Below are positions 35,894 to 42,827 of a DNA stretch of 64,000 nt, piece after piece. Made by a program: the position numbers and the translations under genes. The notes under the pieces are model-generated. The model saw only the letters and a list, made by a program, of their open reading frames with translations, had not been told where the DNA came from and searched no databases. Numbering within the stretch: the stretch's first letter is position 1; every line of letters begins with the position of its first letter. Source of the DNA: Bacteroidaceae bacterium (GTDB lineage Bacteria; Bacteroidota; Bacteroidia; Bacteroidales; Bacteroidaceae); contig JAEEZS010000081.1 of the NCBI GenBank assembly GCA_016291905.1, positions 124,001 through 188,000 of the forward strand, in the 5' to 3' direction.

Positions 35894-37114
35894 TTAGGCG
35901 GCTTTCAAGGGAACCACCTTGAAGAACTTCACGTTTCCCCGATGGATGGATTCAAACCCCAGTTCCTTCATGGCCAACCCAACGTGTATTTTTGCGCTAT
36001 GGGTGTTCTTTACCAGCGGGTATTCCCTACGGATGATGTCCAGCAACTGTCCCGTATTCAGCGACTTCGCGCTCTCGTCGTCTGCGGGCCTTCGGAAGCA
36101 GACCTCCACCATCTCTTCCATATCCATTTCGGTCATGTAGTTGAGATTCAGCTGCTGTATGCGCGCCACCTCCTCGTTGTTGAACCAGTAGGGCGACTTC
36201 AGTTCGCAAATCTCATGCATCACCTGGGCATAGAGCTGCTCGTGGTTGATGTCCCCACGGTTGTCAATCGTCTGCCCATCGGGTATCGTCAGGCAGATGT
36301 ACCGTCGACTGCCTGTCGCATCCGTCAGCGGATGGGGATTGTTTGTCGTTGCCACAAACGAGGCATAGCGCGGACGATCCTCCTGCGAGCAGCCGTAGAT
36401 GGGACGTCCGTTCACCTTATTCTTCGAGAGCGTCTGCTTCAGGGCCGCATGCTGACTGGGACGGATGGCCTCCAGCTCGTCCAGGTTCACCAACAGGTTG
36501 TTCGTCAGCGCCATCTCCTTGTCGAACTTGTTCGAGAGGTTCAGGTGATCCAGGTAATACTGTCGCAGTTGCGTAGGCAGCAGACGTCTGAGGAACGTGG
36601 TTTTCCCACATCCTTGTGCCCCAATGAGCGTAGGCACACACTCGTTTCCATGTAGCGTGTCCATCTGCAGCCAATGTGCTACCGTCGAGCGGAGCCAGAT
36701 GCTCAGGAAGCCCAGCTGCTCTGTGCTGATGCCAGGCAGACGCCCGAAGAGCTGCGCCACGTGGTTCTGCCCGTCCCAGCGCGGAAGCCCCTCCAGGTAT
36801 TCACGGATTGGGTCGTACGCGCGTACCTCTTCTGAATGGAGCAGCTCCACGATGTCCGACTTGGGGTTGGCCCCATCGCCGACATCCTCGCGCTTGGCGC
36901 GGATGATGATGCTGTTCAACGCCTCCTGCGTCAGCACACGCCAGGCAGGCTCTCCACCCGATGTGCCTTCTGTAGGCAAGGTTGCAAACTCCACCTTCCC
37001 GTTCAGCACGTTACGACGGAAAAGGTAATTGTCCTGAAGGAACTGCTCCACATCGAGCGTCCCATTTTGAGACACACGAAGCGTCTCACCACAATTTGTA
37101 AAGGTAGTTTCCAT
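35894..37114 (-). CDS. VapE/VirE-type P-loop ATPase (SF3-like helicase)
   Basis: 406 residues from ATG 37112-37114 (METTFTNCGETLRV). An ATG at 37219 is upstream of the promoter and cannot be used. An N-terminal domain of about 95 residues is followed by the VirE core: DPIREYLEGLPRWDG (about 101-115), Walker A GAQGCGKT (165-172), Walker B VNLDELE, and SFVATTNNPHPLTDATGSRRYICL with sensor and Arg-finger residues. The last about 70 residues look like a winged helix (LNTGQLLDIIRREYPLVKN...). Such ATPases resemble phage and plasmid primase-helicases and are frequent in Bacteroidetes mobile DNA. Here the gene is alone, inside mirror-image repeats. Confidence 0.85.
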   Translation of the reverse strand: METTFTNCGETLRVSQNGTLDVEQFLQDNYLFRRNVLNGKVEFATLPTEGTSGGEPAWRVLTQEALNSIIIRAKREDVGDGANPKSDIVELLHSEEVRAYDPIREYLEGLPRWDGQNHVAQLFGRLPGISTEQLGFLSIWLRSTVAHWLQMDTLHGNECVPTLIGAQGCGKTTFLRRLLPTQLRQYYLDHLNLSNKFDKEMALTNNLLVNLDELEAIRPSQHAALKQTLSKNKVNGRPIYGCSQEDRPRYASFVATTNNPHPLTDATGSRRYICLTIPDGQTIDNRGDINHEQLYAQVMHEICELKSPYWFNNEEVARIQQLNLNYMTEMDMEEMVEVCFRRPADDESAKSLNTGQLLDIIRREYPLVKNTHSAKIHVGLAMKELGFESIHRGNVKFFKVVPLKAA

Positions 37115-37143
37115 AATAGAAAAAATATAGTTAATACTAGAGT

Positions 37144-37168
37144 CACTATGGTATTTTATACCATAGTG
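37144..37168. promoter_or_regulatory. Palindrome at the vapE transcription start (operator or 5' hairpin)
   Basis: CACTATGGTAT and ATACCATAGTG, 11-bp perfect arms with a 3-nt centre, abutting the -7 box (37169-37176) with no gap. The transcript is expected to start inside it. Position fits an operator for autorepression or a hairpin at the mRNA 5' end. Confidence 0.75.
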
Positions 37169-37200
37169 CAAAGGTACAAAAAGTATGCCATACCACCAAA
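37169..37200 (-). promoter_or_regulatory. Promoter of the vapE gene
   Basis: Minus-strand TTTG (37197-37200), 20 nt, TACCTTTG (37169-37176): full consensus. It fixes the start codon at 37114. Confidence 0.8.
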
Positions 37201-37300
37201 TTTTTTTACGAAAAAGCACCCCAATCTTGATTCTTTTTCATGGCAAATCCTAACTCCCTCCATTTCACTTTTTTCCTATCCAGACAACCCATCTGGACAG

Positions 37301-37425
37301 CTGTCAGGGGGGAGACAGGTAGGTGTCAGGTAGGTGTTAGGTAGGTGTTAGGTAGGTGTTTTGCAAACACCTACCTGGTTTAACACACTGTATCACAGCC
37401 AATTTCGAGAGAAAAGGTAGGTGTT
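37301..37425. repeat. Right repeat end: AGGTAGGTG units and palindrome
   Basis: Three 11-bp units (37317-37327, 37328-37338, 37339-37349), palindrome (37350-37376) and outer GAAAAGGTAGGTGTT (37411-37425), in mirror order to the left end. Confidence 0.95.
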
Positions 37426-37499
37426 GGCACTTTTTTCGAAAACATCTCCTCAAATTGCTCTTGTAAAAAAGGTTCTCCTCCTCTACTTTACTAATCTCT

Positions 37500-37590
37500 C
37501 AGCCCCTTGGGCTGCGCTCTCATTCCAATGGGCTGCGATTTTATTCCCTTGGGCTGGCAAATTATCCTCTTGGGCTGAGGGCTTATTCCA
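37500..37590. repeat. 21-bp minisatellite with TTGGGCTG core
   Basis: The core (T/A)TGGGCTG recurs at 37507, 37528, 37549 and 37570, exactly 21 bp apart, with CC-T before it and TTATT after it; the other positions diverge. In one plus-strand frame it reads as WA-x-x-LF heptads inside a 65-codon ORF (37421-37618), but all frames show heptads because the period is 21. Confidence 0.9.
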
Positions 37591-37741
37591 GAGAATCATA
37601 GGGCAAATGATACGCTGAATCAAATAGCCGTCCCTGATATACGTCATAGGCCATCATTAACCCTTAACTATAAACTGTGAACGAAGATGTTTTCTTCTAA
37701 CATCCTCTTGACATGTGACAGTCTATTTTCACATTGTCCCC

Positions 37742-38296
37742 CTAAGCTTCGTATTTGTTATGTTTTATATGAACAAAAGGAAACTTGCGACGAGACCGCT
37801 CCTCACCATTCGACAGTTCATCCTCATCCTGCATTTCGGATAGATTCAATCTATCGTGAAGGAGCTGCGAGAAGCGTTCCATCTCGTCTAGTCGACATTT
37901 TATCAGCTGCTTGGATAAGTCGATGGCTTCATCTAGCTGAGATAGAGAAAACTCCATCAGGTCCTTAATGTCTGCGCCTGGATAGACGATATTCTGTATC
38001 CTATATATAATTATCTCAGATGATAATTCCATTCTCACCATTGAAAATTCGGAATGAATCAGATTGGTAATTTCAAACAGGTCTATGTAGTCCTTCGTTT
38101 TTGTGAAATCCCACTCAAGAATGTGAACCAGATCAAACATGAAGTCGCTGTCCATGCTTTGTAGAGTATAACTGTTTCCGTTATACTCAAAGCCTATGCT
38201 GCCGTCGGACTCCTTAAAGTGGATTCTAAGCTGACTCAGAAAAACCTTAACCTCTTCATGGATGGTAGATATCCAATCCTCTTGCTTGGGACTCAT
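37742..38296 (-). CDS. Uncharacterised cytoplasmic protein, possibly YbjN-like
   Basis: 184 residues, no signal peptide or membrane helix. The order of elements (N-terminal helix, GSIGFEYNGNSYTLQS beta hairpin, DFMFDLVHIL, LFEITNLIHSEFSMVRMEL, helices with DLMEFSLSQLDEAIDLSKQL) resembles YbjN/type III chaperone-like domains, which bind partner proteins; this is a fold impression only. The charged tail ends KHNKYEA. It is the last gene of the island, 105 nt after the interrupted membrane-protein frame, on the same strand and in the same AT-rich composition, so it may be a chaperone or regulator of the system. Confidence 0.7.
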   Translation of the reverse strand: MSPKQEDWISTIHEEVKVFLSQLRIHFKESDGSIGFEYNGNSYTLQSMDSDFMFDLVHILEWDFTKTKDYIDLFEITNLIHSEFSMVRMELSSEIIIYRIQNIVYPGADIKDLMEFSLSQLDEAIDLSKQLIKCRLDEMERFSQLLHDRLNLSEMQDEDELSNGEERSRRKFPFVHIKHNKYEA

Positions 38297-38401
38297 AACT
38301 TCATAATATCATTTACAACTTCTTAAACAACTGACATATTAACTCTATTAAACTAATCTAGTCTCCAGCTAAGGCACCTAACATTTCTGTTCCATTTTTT
38401 A

Positions 38402-39016
38402 TCAGTCAAATACCTCATTGGCGTTAGAGGGTCGTTGCTGGAAATTACCATTTTGTTGAAGTATCAGCTCATATGTCAATATCTGATGTTCTAATGATTG
38501 GGGATTGTCTTTTGAAAACGATTCATGAAGTACAAAACCTCCCGTCTTTCCATTGGGCATTATTTTGTTAGGGTTTCAACCTTTTCCACTGTAGAAAAAA
38601 ATCTGATATGTTCCATTCGGAATGTAAAAATGGGCGTATCCTCCTGGTGTCACATATTGATTTCGGACCAAATATCCATTTCTTTTCAGGAAAACGACCA
38701 AATCTGTAGAAGAACTGCCTGATGTTTTTACTACGATCTCAGAACCATTGCCTGATAAACTCATTTCATTAGAATAAGGTTGGCTTCCATTTTGAAGGCG
38801 ATTATTCTTATACATTTCAATGGTTGGGTCGGTTCTCTCAACCACTCTTGACGAAGGTTGAGAGGGCACAGTTGAACTGTAAACCGATGATTTAGAAGGT
38901 ATTTCGTTCTTCTTATTCTCTTCAGAATCATTTTTTTGCACAATACATATAAATGCAATCAGAAACATTATAACCAGAAAAATGCATCCAGTCTTTCTTC
39001 TTCCTTCAGATTCCAT
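38402..39016 (-). pseudogene. Membrane-anchored protein interrupted by an in-frame TGA
   Basis: The first 146 codons (39016-38579) encode a basic N-terminus, TM helix (about 10-26, GCIFLVIMFLIAFICIV), a Ser/Pro-rich linker and a beta domain ending FYSGKG. A TGA at 38576-38578 stops it, but the same frame continues open for 57 more codons (NPNKIMPNGKTGGFVLHESFSKD... to EVFD) and then ends in TGA at 38402-38404. The downstream part reads as real protein and continues the fold. The interrupting codon is one transition from TGG (Trp). So this is either a nonsense mutation, a read-through product, or a sequencing error. Gene follows the TPR-retropepsin gene after 62 nt. Confidence 0.7.
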
Positions 39017-39078
39017 AGTTTTATGTTTATGATATTTTAGACGAGATTAACAAAGGCGCACTAAAACTCGAACTATTA

Positions 39079-41118
39079 CTACTTCTTCTCTCTATATGTT
39101 ACTTTCAAAACCTTTGCATTGTTGTCAATTTCAATTCGACCAAGCCGACTTAGAACAGACTGGCCAAGTAGTAGCGGTGCCGACTGATTTTTTACAACAG
39201 AAGCCTTTATATTAGTTAGTTCCAACCCTCCGAAATTAACTTTGCGAAGATTAATGACTGTGCCTTCCGTGATGTCACCATTGGCATTTATATAATTTTG
39301 TTTACCTATAATATCAGAAGGCTTTAGGTAGTCGTTTTTCAACATAAAAGTTGCTTCTACACTTGAGATTGAGACATCACTTGCACCTGTGTCAAAAATA
39401 AAATGGAGAGGTAACCCGTTAATTTGACACCTTACTTTACATACACCACCATCCTTGGAAAAAGGAATTTCAACTGTTTTTTCCTCGCCCTCTATAGTTA
39501 GGTCAAATTGATCTGAGGATAATTCCTTTTGCCATTTCTCTTCAAACTCTTCTATTAATTCAGTATATCCTGAAGTTGCGCGCAAATTCGTTAAATCCCT
39601 ATCTCGCTTGATATGGTTAAATTTGCGGTTCCCTTTTTCAAGAGCTTTACGCAGAAACTCAAGAGACGTTTCAGTTTCATCCGCCAAGGAATAAAGACAT
39701 GCTGCCTCATAGCAATTACTGGCATCTTCGTTTTTACTAAGTAACTTTTGTATTAAATCCTTTGCTTCTTGTACTTTTCCAAGGTGGAAGAGAGCATAAA
39801 TGGTATGACTTTCCTCAAGAAGTGTATCTCTTGCTATAACTTCCTCAAAGTCTTTTTTTGCTAATTCTTTCTCTCCAATCAGTTTATAAAGAACACCTCT
39901 GTTAATGTATGCATATGAGTATCTTGGCTCTAGTTCAATGGATGTAGTATAGTCTTCTATAGCACCTTCCGCATCTCCTGTATGGTCTTTTACCCAGCCT
40001 CGGCGATAATATCCATAGTAATACTCTGGATCCATACTAATGTATTTATCCCAATCACCGATAGATTCCTGCGTATTACCAGTGGCATCATAAATTAATG
40101 CACGGATACGAAGGAAATCTTCATTAGTTGAATCAGCTTGAATAGCCATGTTTATGTATCTAAGAGCCTCAGAGTAGTTGCCCAAGTCCTCATAACAACT
40201 TGAAATGCGATTGGCTATGATAGGATTAGTTTCTAATTTAAGAGCATCCTTGTAATAACTTATAGCTTTCTTATAGTTGTCTTTACGCTCATGTACAACA
40301 CCTAGGTAATATGGCCATGTATTCTCATTAGGTTCTTTAGCAGCCTGTACTCGAAGCTTTGTCGCGATAGCTGTAATTGAAGAGTCTGCCAATTGCTGCA
40401 TATGATAAAAAGCCTTATTATCATAGTTGATTTCAAGTGCCCTTACAATATCAGTCGCAGCCTCGTTATATTTCCCTTGAAGTAAATAACACTCACCACG
40501 GAAAGAGTAGCCAGAAGCGTAATCGGGTGACAACTTAATGGCGTAATTGAATTGTTCAATAGCAGCATCATAATTATTTTGCATCTTCTGGTTGCGTCCC
40601 AATCCCATGTACCCCATAACATCGCCAGGAGCAAGTTCAATCATCTTTTGATAATCCAAGTCTGCTTGGGCATACTTCTCCTGCTCAAATAGCAACTGGG
40701 CTCGTTTTTCGAAGCTACTCTTATCTGTTGGATCTGCAGCAATAGCCAAGGAAATACATTCAAGTGCCTTGTCGTATTCATCAAGCTCTTGATAAACATC
40801 TGCTTTATTTGAGTAAACCCATGTTCTATATGTCTTGTCTTTTTTAGGGATATATTTTAATGCTTGGTCGAGTGCCGTAATTGCACGGCCATATTCTTGA
40901 TAATGCTGTCTTATTGCAGCAATCCAAGCAAAAGCATAGCCGTTCTTTGGATTCTCTTCGATTTCCATATTCAAGAAGTCAAGAGCTTCTTGATAATTCT
41001 CTTGTTGGATTGCCTCTACAGCTCGTGTGTAGTTATAGCTTTCGGGACGTTTAATGTCTTGAGCTTTAACCGTCATAAAGCAAAAGACAAAGCATAAAAG
41101 TGTTGTTAGATTCTTCAT
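39079..41118 (-). CDS. Exported TPR protein with C-terminal retropepsin-like protease
   Basis: 679 residues. Signal peptide (1-19, ending VKAQ). Residues about 28-500 are a solenoid of about a dozen TPR units, recognisable as YxxGxxxxxxGxxxxAxxDYxxxIxLxP (for example YGYYRRGWVKDHTGDAEGAIEDYTTSIELEP). From about 545 to 679 a single-lobe aspartic protease of the retropepsin/gag-asp type follows, with the active-site DTGAS (Asp576) and the flap-side and hydrophobic LLLGQSVLSRLG segments. Such domains act as dimers. It should work in the periplasm or at the surface, docking partners through TPRs. It lies 15 nt after the coiled-coil gene in the island operon. Confidence 0.9.
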   Translation of the reverse strand: MKNLTTLLCFVFCFMTVKAQDIKRPESYNYTRAVEAIQQENYQEALDFLNMEIEENPKNGYAFAWIAAIRQHYQEYGRAITALDQALKYIPKKDKTYRTWVYSNKADVYQELDEYDKALECISLAIAADPTDKSSFEKRAQLLFEQEKYAQADLDYQKMIELAPGDVMGYMGLGRNQKMQNNYDAAIEQFNYAIKLSPDYASGYSFRGECYLLQGKYNEAATDIVRALEINYDNKAFYHMQQLADSSITAIATKLRVQAAKEPNENTWPYYLGVVHERKDNYKKAISYYKDALKLETNPIIANRISSCYEDLGNYSEALRYINMAIQADSTNEDFLRIRALIYDATGNTQESIGDWDKYISMDPEYYYGYYRRGWVKDHTGDAEGAIEDYTTSIELEPRYSYAYINRGVLYKLIGEKELAKKDFEEVIARDTLLEESHTIYALFHLGKVQEAKDLIQKLLSKNEDASNCYEAACLYSLADETETSLEFLRKALEKGNRKFNHIKRDRDLTNLRATSGYTELIEEFEEKWQKELSSDQFDLTIEGEEKTVEIPFSKDGGVCKVRCQINGLPLHFIFDTGASDVSISSVEATFMLKNDYLKPSDIIGKQNYINANGDITEGTVINLRKVNFGGLELTNIKASVVKNQSAPLLLGQSVLSRLGRIEIDNNAKVLKVTYREKK

Positions 41119-41133
41119 GTAAAATAAATGGGA

Positions 41134-41907
41134 TTAAAGCATTTCTATCAAAGGGTTGAAGTTCACGTAATCATATTTACCAGGGTTATGTGCTTTAAGG
41201 ATTGATAGGGCAACCTCAATGACATTGTTTAAATAAGGTATAGACCAAGTGCCAGAATTCTTCTTTGCATAATAATTTGAATAATAGAATGAATTATAAA
41301 TCAGATCCGAGTATTTTTTCCTATATTCATCAGCCTTATTTTTTGCCCTCCTATCAGGGTCATCTTGTGCTGTTTGTAACAGCAACTTAAGTTGAGAAGA
41401 ATAGTCGCCGTAGTTTTTCAATAAATTAGGCACCTGACTAAACCTTTCTTTGACGGATGGGGTTTTTATACTTTCAAATTCGTTAAGACATATATCAATA
41501 CGTACTGAATCATACTTAAAATAAAGACGGCCATTTGCATACCGAGCAATCACACTATCAAGTTGCATGTGTACATTTACAATAGAGGAGCTATCTGCCT
41601 CATGCTGGTCTTTTAATGCATTAATAAGCGAATCTTTTTTCGTTATTATTTTTGACAGATTCTGATTATTCTCAATTTCTCCGTTCAATGAGGTGATAGT
41701 TTCTCTCAATATTGAGATTTCACTATTTAGTTTACTACAACTATCAAGCAAAACATTAGTACTATCATTCCAATTTTGAGCATCAGAACGTAACTTGTCA
41801 AACATAGATACTGAGATCGTTATTTTCTCCTCATTATCGTCTTGTGCTACTGCAAATTGCACAGAAAAGCACATTAAAAGAAATAGTATATAATTATTTT
41901 TTTTCAT
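41134..41907 (-). CDS. Exported coiled-coil protein of the island operon
   Basis: 257 residues. A signal peptide (about 1-21, ending AVAQ) is followed by a heptad-rich helix (about 35-120, LLDSCSKLNSEISILRETITSLNGEIENNQNLSKIITKKDSLINAL) and a mainly helical C-terminal half with many Tyr (YRKKYSDLIYNSFYYSNYYAKK). No catalytic motif and no family I recognise. Probably a periplasmic or surface structural partner of the TPR-retropepsin protein encoded 15 nt downstream. Confidence 0.75.
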   Translation of the reverse strand: MKKNNYILFLLMCFSVQFAVAQDDNEEKITISVSMFDKLRSDAQNWNDSTNVLLDSCSKLNSEISILRETITSLNGEIENNQNLSKIITKKDSLINALKDQHEADSSSIVNVHMQLDSVIARYANGRLYFKYDSVRIDICLNEFESIKTPSVKERFSQVPNLLKNYGDYSSQLKLLLQTAQDDPDRRAKNKADEYRKKYSDLIYNSFYYSNYYAKKNSGTWSIPYLNNVIEVALSILKAHNPGKYDYVNFNPLIEML

Positions 41908-41915
41908 ATCAGAAG

Positions 41916-42821
41916 TTAATAATTTTCATGCCAATCATGATTCTCTGCAGCTCTATCATACGAATCTTGTAAATCCTTTAATATTTTAGCGTGAGCAGAT
42001 GTACTAACACCAAACGCTTTAGTTTTGTCGTATGTCTGAATCAAATCATACACACGACTTGATTCTTTATCATAAGCTTCTTTTGAGTTGAATGAATATC
42101 TGTACTGCAATTTATTAACTCTTTGAGTTAGCTGTTCATAACAAGAACTTTCAAGTTTTTTCCCTACTGAATTAAGGGAATTTACCAAACTCACACAATT
42201 CTTGAGATATTCTTTTTTTGCATAGTTTTCTGCAGTAGTACGTTTTGATTGAGCATTATCGAAGTCCCATGGCTTAAATGAAGTTTGTTTTGTAGCATCC
42301 CATGCTTTTTTATAATCATCTAATACCGTTTCGATTTTAGTGAGCGATGCTAATGTTTCTTCAGACAATGCTTTTTTTGACCCTTCTTCAATGCTTACAT
42401 TGCGAATTTTCTGGATAAGACTACGCATTATCTTATGATCATTTTCATCCCAAACCGATTTGGAGAATTTACCATTGATAGACCAGTCAATAAAGACTTT
42501 CGCAAATTTTTCCGAAGATTCTGCAATGGCAAAGTCATATTCTTTTGAGTCTGTTATAAGTGTATCTCTATAGTAGATAGATGCACGGTCTACAAGTGCG
42601 TCGTATGCCACCTCAGCTTCATTCAGACGATTGGCATTGGGGCTATACGCAGCAACGGCGTCTTTAAGACTCGGATTAAATACCTCCTCTGCCGTAGCTT
42701 TTGCTGAAATATCCTCGGGAAGACTCACCTTATATTTTTGGTAATTGAGCACAGGGATAACAGCTGCTGCCACTGCGACCAATAAAAGGGTTATTTTAAT
42801 AAATTTATTACTATGCTTCAT
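41916..42821 (-). CDS. Single-pass membrane protein with helical periplasmic domain
   Basis: 301 residues. Lys-rich start, then one hydrophobic helix (about 10-25, ITLLLVAVAAAVIPVL) that is not followed by a signal-peptidase site, so an N-terminal anchor is more likely than cleavage. The rest is mostly helical and charged (KAWDATKQTSFKPWDF, YCKEYLKNCVSLVNSLNSVGKKLESS-type helices). No known domain. It lies 6 nt after the 682-residue membrane protein and 8 nt before the coiled-coil gene, so it is tightly coupled in the operon. Confidence 0.75.
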   Translation of the reverse strand: MKHSNKFIKITLLLVAVAAAVIPVLNYQKYKVSLPEDISAKATAEEVFNPSLKDAVAAYSPNANRLNEAEVAYDALVDRASIYYRDTLITDSKEYDFAIAESSEKFAKVFIDWSINGKFSKSVWDENDHKIMRSLIQKIRNVSIEEGSKKALSEETLASLTKIETVLDDYKKAWDATKQTSFKPWDFDNAQSKRTTAENYAKKEYLKNCVSLVNSLNSVGKKLESSCYEQLTQRVNKLQYRYSFNSKEAYDKESSRVYDLIQTYDKTKAFGVSTSAHAKILKDLQDSYDRAAENHDWHENY

Positions 42822-42827
42822 ATTGGA

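Larger units (their letters stand above)
35768..37425. mobile_element. Candidate 1.66-kb element: VapE gene between mirror-image repeat ends
   Basis: A single VapE/VirE gene is enclosed by structured ends that are reverse complements of each other. From outside to inside each end has: a 15-bp outer repeat (AACACCTACCTTTTC at 35768-35782, exact reverse complement at 37411-37425), a spacer of exactly 34 nt, a 27-nt palindrome (35817-35843 and 37350-37376; 12-bp arms AGGTAGGTGTTT), tandem 11-bp units of the same core (two on the left, three on the right), and CTGTCAG (35871-35877 on the plus strand; 37301-37307 also reads CTGTCAG). No transposase, integrase or target duplication was recognised. 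A mobile or replicative element is inference from symmetry. Confidence 0.6.

Noticed and set aside
35768..37425. CRISPR array as an explanation of the CACCTACCT repeats
   Set aside because: The units are 11 bp and contiguous, without unique spacers, and are arranged as inverted ends around a gene.
37421..37618. 65-codon ORF over the 21-bp minisatellite
   Set aside because: Any frame of a 21-bp repeat yields heptads; there is no promoter or clear start context, so it was left as a repeat only.
38402..39016. Genome-wide TGA recoding to tryptophan
   Set aside because: Several intact genes here end in TGA (for example the first Gfo/Idh paralogue at 23221 and the helicase), so the internal TGA is a local event.
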